NCBI GenBank assembly: GCA_963706315.1 | Contig: CAVPMA010000024.1 | Span: 62,001 to 126,000 of the forward strand | Direction: 5' to 3' | Source: CALMEC01 sp963706315 | GTDB taxonomy: Bacteria; Actinomycetota; Thermoleophilia; Miltoncostaeales; Miltoncostaeaceae | Length of the DNA: 64,000 nucleotides | Shown here: positions 37,755 through 45,612 of the stretch, one piece after another | Layout of the letters: each line of letters opens with the position of its first letter | How positions within the stretch are numbered: the stretch's first letter is position 1 | Notes under the pieces: generated by a model | The model's database searches: none | Seen by the model: the letters and a program-made list of their open reading frames with translations, nothing else | What the model was told of the DNA's origin: nothing | Translations under genes and position numbers: made by a program

Positions 37755-37850
37755 TGCGAATCGCCCGGGACGCCTGACGGCCGACAAGCGATTGTTAATC
37801 GCCCGGGGTGGCTGAACACGCATCGCCGATTGTTAATCGCCCGGGACCGG
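37755..37850 (-). repeat. REP copies in inverse orientation, right flank of the RAYT gene
   Basis: A degenerate copy at about 37755-37771 and two good copies of ATTGTTAATCGCCCGGG at about 37787-37808 and 37827-37850. They are the reverse complement of the left-flank copies, giving a REP-RAYT-REP cassette. Confidence 0.85.
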
Positions 37851-37867
37851 GCGCGGCGGCGGGCGGG

Positions 37868-38992
37868 CTACGTGGAGCTCTCGAAGCGGCGGAGCTGGGT
37901 CTCGGCCCGGTCGGGATCCAGGACGAAGTAGAAGATGCCGCCGATCGAGGTCGGATCGCCGGCCAGCACGTCCCGGTCCTTCGCATCCGTCTTCAGGCGG
38001 CCCTGCAGCCAGCCGAGCTTCGCGAGATCCATCGCCGACAGATCAGTCGAGATCGCCCGGACCATCCGCGCGCCCCGCCACGGCGCAGCCGGCAGCGAGG
38101 ACCAGGACAACACCTTCGACTTCAACGCCGCCACCACCAACTGCTGCCGCCGCGCCCGCTCCACGTCGCCGTCGCACTTGCGCACGCGCGAATACACCAG
38201 CGCCTGCGCCCCGTCCAGCTCGATCCGTCCCTTCGGGAAGCTCACCCTCCGACCGCCCGGGTACTCGCACTCCCGCAGCTCGAACGGGTTGTCGAGGCTG
38301 ATCCCGCCGACCGCGTCGACCATCTTCGACACGCCCATGAAGTCGATCACCATGATGTGGTGGATCGGCAGCCCGATCTCGTCGCGGATCGCGCGGATCA
38401 CGCCGCGGTTGCCACGGTACGCGAAGACCTCGCCCATCTTCACGTGCCCCACTCCGGGAAGCTCGACGCGCAGATCGCGGGGGATCGACAGGTACTTGAT
38501 GTGGCCCCCGTCGGGATCGGTCCGCATCACCATCAGCGTGTCCGCCCGCGCACCCGAGCGGTCGCGATCCGCGTCGGAACCGATGATGAGGGTGTTCTCC
38601 GGCGTCCCGAGCAGCCCGCCCTTCGGGTCGGCCAGCGCCGCCCGGGCACCCGCCGAGATGCGCTTGTTCGCATCGCTCGCAGCCCCGCTCAAAGCGAGAT
38701 AGCCGGACCCCGCCCAGGCCAGCACCGCCACCAGCAGCAACACGCCCACCCGGAGCGCGATGCCCAAGGGACCCACCCCGCGAAGCGACCACCAGCGCCG
38801 TCGGGGCGGGGGAGACGCCGGTCGACGCTCACGTGCCGCCGCCGGTCGTGCCGGCCGCTCCTGCCGTTGCTCGCGTGCCTTCGGGCCGGCCTCGTTGATC
38901 GTACGGAGCGCCGCCAGGCCGTCTGCGGGCACGCTCGTCGCGCGTCCGTGGGCGCGGAAGCGCCGATACGGCTTCTTCGGGGGCGGGCTCAA
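37868..38992 (-). CDS. LytR-CpsA-Psr (LCP) family cell-wall ligase
   Basis: A 374-residue membrane protein that attaches teichoic-acid-like or other glycopolymers to peptidoglycan. A basic N-terminus and one membrane span (about 80-103, LGIALRVGVLLLVAVLAWAG) precede the LCP domain: NTLIIGSDADRDRSGARADTLMVM (pyrophosphate contacts), SIPRDLRVELPG, MVDAVGGISLDNPFEL, and SRVRKCDGDVERARRQQLV with catalytic arginines. Start uncertain: TTG 38992 follows a TACCAT -10 (39002-39007, minus) by 9 nt; GTG 38932 is the alternative. It is divergent from the ROK kinase with overlapping -10 elements. Confidence 0.88.
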   Translation of the reverse strand: MSPPPKKPYRRFRAHGRATSVPADGLAALRTINEAGPKAREQRQERPARPAAARERRPASPPPRRRWWSLRGVGPLGIALRVGVLLLVAVLAWAGSGYLALSGAASDANKRISAGARAALADPKGGLLGTPENTLIIGSDADRDRSGARADTLMVMRTDPDGGHIKYLSIPRDLRVELPGVGHVKMGEVFAYRGNRGVIRAIRDEIGLPIHHIMVIDFMGVSKMVDAVGGISLDNPFELRECEYPGGRRVSFPKGRIELDGAQALVYSRVRKCDGDVERARRQQLVVAALKSKVLSWSSLPAAPWRGARMVRAISTDLSAMDLAKLGWLQGRLKTDAKDRDVLAGDPTSIGGIFYFVLDPDRAETQLRRFESST

Positions 38993-39001
38993 AGCGCCCC
39001 G

Positions 39002-39011
39002 ATGGTAGCGT
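39002..39011. promoter_or_regulatory. Overlapping divergent -10 elements (LCP and ROK genes)
   Basis: TAGCGT on the plus strand (39006-39011) and TACCAT on the minus strand (39007-39002) share two bases. The 52-nt gap between the divergent genes leaves no room for separate promoters, so polymerases would compete. Confidence 0.35.
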
Positions 39012-39044
39012 CCCCCGGTCGCGTTTCGTGACCGGGAGGTTTGC

Positions 39045-39935
39045 GTGGTCGTAGTCGGGGTGGATGTCGGAGGCACGAAGATCGCGGGCGCGTTGATGGC
39101 CCGTGACAGTTCGCCGTTGGCATCCGCGACCCTCCCCACGCCGGTCGTCGGAGCGGAACTGCTCGACGCCGTCGTCGAGCTCGTGACCGGCCTTCGCGCC
39201 CGGTCCGAATCGCCCCTCGTCGCGGTCGGCGTCGGGCTTCCGTCGCTCATCGACGCGCCGACCGGGCGGGTACGGATGAGCGCCAACGTCGACCTCGCCG
39301 AGGTCGACGTACGGCCGACCCTCGCCGAGCGGCTGGGCGTGCCGGTTGCCATCGACAACGACGGGAACGTCGCCGTGCTGGCCGAGCATCGCGTGGGCGC
39401 CGGCGTGGGGCACGACGACGTGATCATGCTCACCGTCGGGACCGGTGTCGGCGGCGGCATCGTCGCGGCCGGCAGGGTCTTCCGGGGCGGGCGCGGCACG
39501 GGCGCGGAGCTCGGTCACATCGTGGTACAGGCCGACGGACCCCCCTGCCAGCGCAACTGCCCGAACCACGGATGCCTCGAGACGATGGCGAGCGGCACCG
39601 CGATCGCCCGAGACGCCGGCATTTCGGCCAAGGAGGTCGTGCAGCTCGCCCAATCCGGCGACGCGACGGCGCGCGCGATCCTCGAGCGCGCCGGCCGCTA
39701 TCTCGGGGTGGGGCTGGCGAGCCTCGCAAACATCTTCAACCCCAGCGCATTCCTGATCGGCGGCGGCGTCGGTGTGGCCGGCGATCTGCTGATCGTCCCG
39801 GCGCGCGAGGAGTACCGTGCGCGGGCGCTGCCGCCGAACGCAGGCGCGGAGGTCGCCGCCGCCGCCCTCGGGCCCACCGCCGGGACGATCGGCGCCGGCC
39901 TGCTCGCCTGGGAGTTCGCCGACCACCATGCCTGA
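39045..39935 (+). CDS. ROK-family sugar kinase (glucokinase-like)
   Basis: A 296-residue kinase. ATP site GVDVGGTKIAGAL (DVGGTK at 7-12), sugar site GVGLPSLID, catalytic Asp in VAIDNDGN, TVGTGVGGGIV, and the ROK zinc motif GAELGHIVV...CQRNCPNHGCLE. It phosphorylates glucose or a related sugar in the cytosol. GTG 39045 follows GGGAGG. The last 8 nt overlap rsmI. The zinc motif has Asn-Cys-Pro-Asn in place of the usual Cys-x-Cys-Gly, a small variation. Confidence 0.9.
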   Translation: MVVVGVDVGGTKIAGALMARDSSPLASATLPTPVVGAELLDAVVELVTGLRARSESPLVAVGVGLPSLIDAPTGRVRMSANVDLAEVDVRPTLAERLGVPVAIDNDGNVAVLAEHRVGAGVGHDDVIMLTVGTGVGGGIVAAGRVFRGGRGTGAELGHIVVQADGPPCQRNCPNHGCLETMASGTAIARDAGISAKEVVQLAQSGDATARAILERAGRYLGVGLASLANIFNPSAFLIGGGVGVAGDLLIVPAREEYRARALPPNAGAEVAAAALGPTAGTIGAGLLAWEFADHHA

Positions 39936-40770
39936 CACGAGCGCGGGACGCCTGGTCGTGATCGCGACGCCGATCGGCAACCTGGACGACCTCTCACCGC
40001 GCGCGGCCAGAGCCCTCGCCGCGGCGGACCTCGTGGCTTGTGAGGACACCCGCCGCACCGCGAGGCTCCTGCGCCACGCCGGTTCGACCGCTCCGATGCT
40101 CCCCGTGCACGAGCACAACGAAGCCGCACGCGGCGACGACCTCGTGCGACGGATGCGGGACGGGGTCGGCGTCGCCCTGGTGAGCGACGCCGGCTTCCCC
40201 GTGGTCAGCGATCCCGGCGCGCGGATCGTTCGCGCCGCGATCGACGCGGGCATCGACGTCACCGTCATCCCCGGCCCCAGCGCGGTCGAGGTCGCCCTGG
40301 TGGCGTCCGGCCTTCCCGCCGAGCCGTACACGTTCGTCGGCTTCCTTCCACGCCGGCCGGCCGAGCGGGCCCGGCTGTTCGAGCGGCTCGAGGGGTGGCC
40401 CGGGAGCGTCGTCGCGTTCGAGAGCCCCAACCGGCTCGGCCGCTCGCTCGCCGACCTGGCCGCTGCCGATCCCGATCGGGACGTCGCGGTGTGTCGCGAG
40501 CTGACCAAGCTTCACGAGGAGATCGCTCGGGGCGCCGCTGCCGAACTGGCGGAGCGCTTCGCGGGGCCGGTCAAGGGCGAGGTCACCGTCGTGATCGGAC
40601 CGTCGCGATCCGCTCCCGTCGAGCGGGACGTCGAGCAGGCGATCAACGTGCTGCTCGAGGCGGGACTTGCCCCGGCCAAGGCGGCGGAGGTGGCCGCCGC
40701 CCTCGGCGTCGCCCCGCGGAACGTCGCCTACCGGGCGGCGGTGGCGGCGGCCAAGCGCGCCGACAGATAG
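39928..40770 (+). CDS. rsmI: 16S rRNA 2'-O-ribose C1402 methyltransferase RsmI
   Basis: A 280-residue SAM enzyme of the tetrapyrrole-methylase fold that modifies C1402 in the ribosomal decoding centre. Conserved blocks: LVVIATPIGNLDDLSPRA, DLVACEDTRRT, VALVSDAGFPVVSDPG, IPGPSAVEVALVASGLP and FVGFLPRR, then AFESPNRL and RELTKLHEE. ATG 39928 overlaps the kinase gene. The last 43 nt overlap a converging nucleotidyltransferase-like gene. Confidence 0.93.
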   Translation: MPDTSAGRLVVIATPIGNLDDLSPRAARALAAADLVACEDTRRTARLLRHAGSTAPMLPVHEHNEAARGDDLVRRMRDGVGVALVSDAGFPVVSDPGARIVRAAIDAGIDVTVIPGPSAVEVALVASGLPAEPYTFVGFLPRRPAERARLFERLEGWPGSVVAFESPNRLGRSLADLAAADPDRDVAVCRELTKLHEEIARGAAAELAERFAGPVKGEVTVVIGPSRSAPVERDVEQAINVLLEAGLAPAKAAEVAAALGVAPRNVAYRAAVAAAKRADR

Positions 40771-41255
40771 GCGGCGTCAGGGGCGAAGCCCGGCGGCGCC
40801 TCGCGCGCGATCCGCGCCAGGTGCTCCGAATCGGCGAGCACCGTGGCGCGGGCGATCTGCTCCTCGATGGGAGCCACCGACACGGTGCGTCCACCGATCG
40901 TCACGGGCCGGGCCGACAGATGCAGCAGCGCGAAGTCGGCCCCCAGCGTTCCGGCCGGCCCGCGGAGCGTGAGCCCCCCGGTGAGGTCGACCTCGTGCCC
41001 CGCGAACCGTCCGTACGCGCGGACCGAGCTGGCGGTGTCGTCGGTCGAACGGCCCGCGTCCAGGCCGATCGCCGCGGCCGCGCGCGGTACCTCACCCCCG
41101 TCGAGCTCGATGTCGAGATCGCGGGGGATGACGCCGAATCCGAGCAGCGCACGGGCCGTCGAGCCGGCGACGACCCAGTCGACGCCGACCTCGTCAAGCC
41201 GCGCGGCGAGGGCGATCAGGGCGCGTTCGAGCTCGGGAGGGAGGGAAGAGGGCAC
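40728..41255 (-). CDS. Minimal nucleotidyltransferase-fold protein
   Basis: A 175-residue protein with an NTase core: VVAGSTARALLGFG (Gly31-Ser32) followed by RDLDIEL (Asp46 and Asp48), the GS...DxD pattern of metal binding. A later ADFALLHLSARPVTIGG and VAPIEEQIARATVL resemble the second half of DUF-type nucleotidyltransferases that bind or modify small molecules or toxins. No partner HEPN gene is adjacent. It overlaps rsmI tail to tail by 43 nt and is divergent from metG by 17 nt. Function unknown. Confidence 0.75.
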   Translation of the reverse strand: MPSSLPPELERALIALAARLDEVGVDWVVAGSTARALLGFGVIPRDLDIELDGGEVPRAAAAIGLDAGRSTDDTASSVRAYGRFAGHEVDLTGGLTLRGPAGTLGADFALLHLSARPVTIGGRTVSVAPIEEQIARATVLADSEHLARIAREAPPGFAPDAAYLSARLAAATAAR

Positions 41256-41258
41256 CGG

Positions 41259-41264
41259 TAGACT
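41259..41264 (+). promoter_or_regulatory. Leaderless -10 element for metG (TAGACT)
   Basis: TAGACT ends 8 nt before the ATG at 41273. Confidence 0.45.
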
Positions 41265-41272
41265 CTCGTGAG

Positions 41273-42796
41273 ATGAGCGGCCGTTTCTACGTCACGACCC
41301 CGATCTACTACGTGAACGCAGAGCCGCACGTCGGTCACGCGTACACCACGATCATGGCCGACATCCTCGCCCGTCACCACCGCCAGCGCGGCGACGACAC
41401 CTTCTTCCTGACCGGGACCGACGAGCACGGCGACAAGATCGCGCGCGCCGCGGAGGCCCTCGGGCGGAGCCCGAAGGAGCACACGGACGTGATCTCCACC
41501 CGGTTTCGGGAGCTGTGGGGAACGTTCGGGTTGTCGCACGACTTCTTCATCCGCACCACCGACCCGGAGCACTCCGCCGGGGTGCAGTCGGTGCTCGAGC
41601 GCATCTACGAGGCCGGTGACATCTACAAGGGGTCATACGGCGGGTGGTACTGCACGTCGTGCGAGGCCTTCTACTCGGAGGACGACCTGCTCGACGGGCG
41701 CAACTGCCCGGAGCATCGCCGCCCGGTGGAATGGGTCGAGGAGGAGAACTGGTTCTTTCGGCTGTCGGCCTACCGCGACCGGCTGCTCGCGCTGTACGAC
41801 GCGAACCCGACCTTCGTACGTCCGCCGCACCGGCTCAACGAGGCGCGGCGCATCGCGGAGGCGGTCGAGGACATCTCCATCTCGCGGGCCAACGTGACCT
41901 GGGGGGTCCCCGTGCCGTGGGATCCGGCTCACGTCGTCTACGTGTGGGTCGACGCGCTGCTCAACTACTACACGGCCCTGTCCTACGCGCGGCCGGGGCA
42001 GGATCTCACCTCCAGCCTGTGGCCCGCAGACCTGCAGCTCCTCGCGAAGGACATCCTCAAGTTCCACGCGGTGATCTGGCCGGCGCTGCTGATGGCCGCC
42101 GGCATCGAGCCGCCACGGGGCCTCTTCATCCACGGCTACGTGCTCAAGGGCGGCGAGCGGCTGTCGAAGACGACCGGCAACCTCGTCGACCCGCTGCCGT
42201 ACGTCGAGCGGTACGGCATCGACGCGTTGCGGTGGTACCTCGCCCGCGAGATCCGTTTCGGCGAGGACGGGACCTTCAGCGACGAGGGCTTCGACGCGCG
42301 CTACCACGGAGAGCTTGCGAACGAGTTCGGCAACCTCCTCAACCGGAGCGTCGCGATGATCGGCCGCTACCGCGACGGGGTCGTGCCCGCGGATGCCGGC
42401 GGCGACGCAGCGCTGGCGGCCGAGGTGGGCGAACGGGTCGGGGCGGTGACCGCGGCGTTCGAGCGGGTCGACATCACCGGGGCGGCCGAGGAGGCCTGGC
42501 GGCTCGTGCGACGCCTCAACCAGTTGGTGGAGGAGCGGACCCCCTGGGTGCTCGCGAAGGACCCGGCGCGCGCGGGGGAGCTCGACCAGGCGCTCGCGTC
42601 CCTGGCGGAGGGGTTGCGGATCGCGGCGATCCTGTTGTGGCCGTACATCCCGGGCTCCGCTGGCCGCGCCCTCACGTCGCTTGGACAGGGCGCCGACCAG
42701 CCCCCGCTCGTCGCCGCCGCCTGGGGCGCAGGCGTGGCCGAGGCGCGCGTGAAGCCGGCCGGCCCGCTGTTTCCGCGCATCGAGCACGAGGAGTAG
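41273..42796 (+). CDS. metG: Methionyl-tRNA synthetase
   Basis: A 507-residue class I synthetase. HIGH-type motif PHVGH (18-22), a single zinc-knuckle segment YCTSCEAFYSEDDL...NCPEHRRPVEW, WVDALLNYYTAL, KSKS-type loop ERLSKTTGN, and anticodon-binding helices (NEFGNLLNRSVAMIGRY, WVLAKDPARA). No C-terminal tRNA-binding domain, as in many actinobacteria. It heads metG-tatD-rsmA-ispE, a common bacterial gene order. Confidence 0.96.
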   Translation: MSGRFYVTTPIYYVNAEPHVGHAYTTIMADILARHHRQRGDDTFFLTGTDEHGDKIARAAEALGRSPKEHTDVISTRFRELWGTFGLSHDFFIRTTDPEHSAGVQSVLERIYEAGDIYKGSYGGWYCTSCEAFYSEDDLLDGRNCPEHRRPVEWVEEENWFFRLSAYRDRLLALYDANPTFVRPPHRLNEARRIAEAVEDISISRANVTWGVPVPWDPAHVVYVWVDALLNYYTALSYARPGQDLTSSLWPADLQLLAKDILKFHAVIWPALLMAAGIEPPRGLFIHGYVLKGGERLSKTTGNLVDPLPYVERYGIDALRWYLAREIRFGEDGTFSDEGFDARYHGELANEFGNLLNRSVAMIGRYRDGVVPADAGGDAALAAEVGERVGAVTAAFERVDITGAAEEAWRLVRRLNQLVEERTPWVLAKDPARAGELDQALASLAEGLRIAAILLWPYIPGSAGRALTSLGQGADQPPLVAAAWGAGVAEARVKPAGPLFPRIEHEE

Positions 42797-42799
42797 GCC

Positions 42800-43550
42800 A
42801 CGGTCGACTCCCACACGCACCTGGCCTCGTGCGACGCGCCGGTCGGCGACCTCGTCGCGGAGGCGCTCGACGCCGGCGTGGACGCGCATCGTCACCATCG
42901 GCTGCGGGAGGGCATCGAGCGAGCACGCCGTCGAGCTGACGCTCCAGTTCCCGGAGGTCTACGCGGCGATCGGCGTGCACCCCCACGACGCCGACGGCTT
43001 CCGCCGGGCCGACGAGGAGTGGATCGGCGGGCTGGCCGAGGAGCCGAAGGTCGTCGCGATCGGGGAGTGCGGCCTGGACTACTACCGCGACAACGCCACC
43101 CGTGAGGGTCAGATGCGGGCGTTCGTCACGCAGATCGGCCTCGCCCGCGAGCTCGACCTGCCGCTCGTGATCCACACGCGCGACGCCGACGACGACACGC
43201 TCGCGGTCCTCGCGCGCGAGGCCGAGGGACGCCCGGTGATCCTGCACTGCTTCAGCATGGTCGGCCGGGTGGAGGAGGTCGTGGAGCGCGGCTACCTTAC
43301 GAGCTTCGCCGGCCAGGTGACCTATCCCGCGGCGACCGCCCTCCAGGATGCGGCACGCCGCATCCCGCCTGAGCACCTGCTCGTCGAGACCGACGCGCCG
43401 TACCTGTCGCCGGTCCCCCGCCGCGGCCGTCCGAACCGTCCCGCCAACGTCGCCCACACCCTGCGATTCCTCGCCGAGCTTCGCGGAGAGGAAGTCGAGT
43501 CGCTGGATGCCATCACCACCGCCAACGCCACCAGAGTCTTCGGCTGGTAG
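42800..43550 (+). CDS. tatD: TatD-family metal-dependent hydrolase, frameshifted and lacking a normal start
   Basis: TatD-type deoxyribonuclease in two frames. First part: VDSHTHLASCD with the metal His pair, to ALDAGV at about 42885. Second part: RIVTIGCGRASSEHA, VYAAIGVHPHDAD, AIGECGLDYYRD, PLVIHTRDADDD, VILHCFSMVG, LLVETDAPYLSP. The join needs one base removed near 42886 (GTGGACG to GTGACG). The only codon before VDSHTHL after the metG stop is ACG where ATG is expected (42800), so the start is also abnormal. All catalytic residues are kept, which argues for sequence error. It overlaps rsmA. Confidence 0.85.
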
Positions 43551-44367
43551 CCCCGACCGGGTCGGTACGGCGCGCCTGTTGCAGGCGCACGGCCTGCGAC
43601 CCGACACGGAGCTCGGTCAGCACTTCCTCCTGGACGAGAACCTCGCCGACCTGGCGGTGCGCCAGGCGCGGGTCGGACCCGACGACGTGGTGCTCGAGGT
43701 CGGCGCCGGCGTCGGCACGCTCACCGTCGCGATCGCCCGTGCCGCCCGCTTCGTGCACACCATCGAGATCGACATCAGGCTCGAGCCGGTGCTGCGCGAC
43801 GCGCTCACCGGCATCGACAACGTCGCGATCCACTGGGCCGACGTCCTCGCCGCGAACCTGGAGGCACTCGACCCGGCGCCGACGCGAATGGTCGCGAACC
43901 TCCCGTATGCCATCGCGACGCCGATCGTGCTCGAGTCGCTCTGGCGGCTGCCCGAGATCGACGTCTGGACGGTGATGGTGCAGCGCGAGGTGGCCGACCG
44001 CTGGCTTGCGCCGGTGGGGTCGGCCGCCTACGGCGGGCCGACCGTGCTCCTGCGACTCGCGACCAGGTCATTCTTCATGCGGGGCGTCGGGCCGCAGGTG
44101 TTCACCCCCAGGCCGAGGGTGGAGTCGGCCATCGTCGGGCTGGAGCGAACCGGTCCTGGGCCGGCGCCGCCGGTGCGCAGCCTCGTGCACGCTGCCTTCG
44201 CGCAACGGCGAAAGACGCTGGTCAACGCCCTCGGCGCCGCCGGGGCCGAGAAGGTGGCGGTCGCGGCTGCCCTCGTTGCCAGGGGAATCGCTCCGACCGC
44301 CCGGGCGCAGGAACTCCCCCCGGAGGTCTTTCCGGAGCTCGCGCGGGAGCTGGTGTGGACCGTCTGA
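43507..44367 (+). CDS. rsmA: 16S rRNA dimethyladenosine transferase RsmA (KsgA)
   Basis: A 286-residue SAM enzyme dimethylating A1518/A1519. Motifs: LRPDTELGQHFLLDENLADLAV, SAM loop VLEVGAGVGTLTVAIA, IEIDIRLEPVL, and catalytic MVANLPYAIATPIVLE (NLPY). Later TVMVQREVADRWLAPVGSAAYG and FTPRPRVESAIV. ATG 43507 lies 44 nt inside tatD and is the only normal start in frame; it adds about 22 Pro/Ser-rich residues. The 3' end overlaps ispE by 13 nt. Confidence 0.93.
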   Translation: MPSPPPTPPESSAGSPDRVGTARLLQAHGLRPDTELGQHFLLDENLADLAVRQARVGPDDVVLEVGAGVGTLTVAIARAARFVHTIEIDIRLEPVLRDALTGIDNVAIHWADVLAANLEALDPAPTRMVANLPYAIATPIVLESLWRLPEIDVWTVMVQREVADRWLAPVGSAAYGGPTVLLRLATRSFFMRGVGPQVFTPRPRVESAIVGLERTGPGPAPPVRSLVHAAFAQRRKTLVNALGAAGAEKVAVAAALVARGIAPTARAQELPPEVFPELARELVWTV

Positions 44368-45182
44368 CGCTGACGGCGCCGGCCAAGCTCAACTTGCGGT
44401 TGCTCGTCGGGCCCGCAGCGGCGGACGGATACCATCCGATCCGGTCGCTGCTGGTGGCACTCAACGGGTTGAGCGACACGATCACGATCACGCGGGCGGA
44501 CGAGCGCGCGGTGCGCTGCCCCGGGCTCGACGGCCCCGACAACCTCGCCTGGCAGGCGCTCGACGCCCTCGAGCGCGCGGTCGGGCGACCCGTCACCTGT
44601 GCGGTCGACATCGCCAAGCGCATCCCCGCGGAGGCCGGCCTCGGCGGAGGGTCGAGCGACGCGGCGGCCACGCTGTGCGGCGCGAACCGGCTGCTGGACC
44701 TGGGACTCGACGAGGGCGCCCTCGAGGCGGTGGCGGCGAAGGTCGGATCCGACGTGCCGTTCTTCATCCGCGGGGGCGCCCAGTGGGCGACGGGACGCGG
44801 TGAGCGGCTCACGCCGGCCCGGACCCCCGGTTTCGTCGCGCTGATCGCCGCGCCGCCGTTCGGACTCTCGACGGCCGACGTCTACCGCGCGTTCGACGAC
44901 GGGCCGCCGCCCCCGGCGGACGACGGGGTGGAGGCGCCCGAGGGCATGCCGGAACTGGCGGGGTGGGTTCGGAATGACCTCTGGCCTGCCGCCGCGAGCC
45001 TGCAGCCGGCGCTCCACCGGCTCGCGGACCAACTGGTGAGCGCCGGCGCGCACGCTGCCCTCCTGTGCGGCAGCGGGGCCGCCGTATCCGGGCTCTACAC
45101 GTCGTCCGAGTCCGCTCACCAAGGTGTCGCGGCACTCGGTGCCGCCGCGCCGGGCGTCCGCTGCTGGGTGGCCACGCCCTAG
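44355..45182 (+). CDS. ispE: 4-diphosphocytidyl-2-C-methyl-D-erythritol kinase
   Basis: A 275-residue GHMP kinase of the MEP isoprenoid pathway. TLTAPAKLNLRLLV at the start, DGYHPIRSLLVAL for substrate, and the ATP loop AEAGLGGGSSDAA (92-104) define it; the C-terminal GHMP motif CGSGAAVSGLY is also seen. GTG 44355 overlaps rsmA. The overlap chain metG-tatD-rsmA-ispE suggests one transcript. Confidence 0.93.
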   Translation: MDRLTLTAPAKLNLRLLVGPAAADGYHPIRSLLVALNGLSDTITITRADERAVRCPGLDGPDNLAWQALDALERAVGRPVTCAVDIAKRIPAEAGLGGGSSDAAATLCGANRLLDLGLDEGALEAVAAKVGSDVPFFIRGGAQWATGRGERLTPARTPGFVALIAAPPFGLSTADVYRAFDDGPPPPADDGVEAPEGMPELAGWVRNDLWPAAASLQPALHRLADQLVSAGAHAALLCGSGAAVSGLYTSSESAHQGVAALGAAAPGVRCWVATP

Positions 45183-45223
45183 CGACCCGACCCCGCCTCC
45201 GCCACGGCGCACGGGGCTGGCGC

Positions 45224-45229
45224 TACACT
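45224..45229 (+). promoter_or_regulatory. Leaderless -10 element (TACACT)
   Basis: TACACT ends 8 nt before GTG 45238. A GGGGGA run lies in the gap, so a ribosome site cannot be excluded. Confidence 0.4.
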
Positions 45230-45237
45230 CGGGGGAC

Positions 45238-45612
45238 GTGAACCATCCCGTCATCACCATCGAGGACCCGTCGGGGCTCCCCGGGCGGAAGGGTCCGAAT
45301 TGGCTGGAGGGGCGGCGACTCATGATCGCCGCCGGCATCGCGATCGCCGAGGTCGTGATCTACCTCCTGCTCGATCCGTCCCGTTGGCTGGGCATCCTGC
45401 TCGTCGGCGCGATCCTGGCTGCGTGCATCGCCCTGTCCGGGCGCATGAAGCCGGGGGTCGGTCGCGACCTGGTGCTCATCGCCGGCCTCGCGCAGGCGAT
45501 GGTCATCGCGCTGCCCGTCCTCGTGGGCTTCGTGACGCTCCTCGTGGCCGCGCTCCTCGTGGTTCTGGTCATCGCCGTGTTCGTGGTCATCGGACTTCGC
45601 TTCCGCCGCTGA
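45238..45612 (+). CDS. Small membrane protein, unknown function
   Basis: A 124-residue protein with a hydrophilic N-terminus (1-25) and about four hydrophobic spans (LMIAAGIAIAEVVIYLLL, GILLVGAILAACIAL, LVLIAGLAQAMVIALPVLVGF, LLVAALLVVLVIAVFVVIG). It ends in RFRR. Its stop overlaps the presumed CTG start of the subtilase (CTGA), suggesting coupling. No family recognised. Confidence 0.6.
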   Translation: MNHPVITIEDPSGLPGRKGPNWLEGRRLMIAAGIAIAEVVIYLLLDPSRWLGILLVGAILAACIALSGRMKPGVGRDLVLIAGLAQAMVIALPVLVGFVTLLVAALLVVLVIAVFVVIGLRFRR

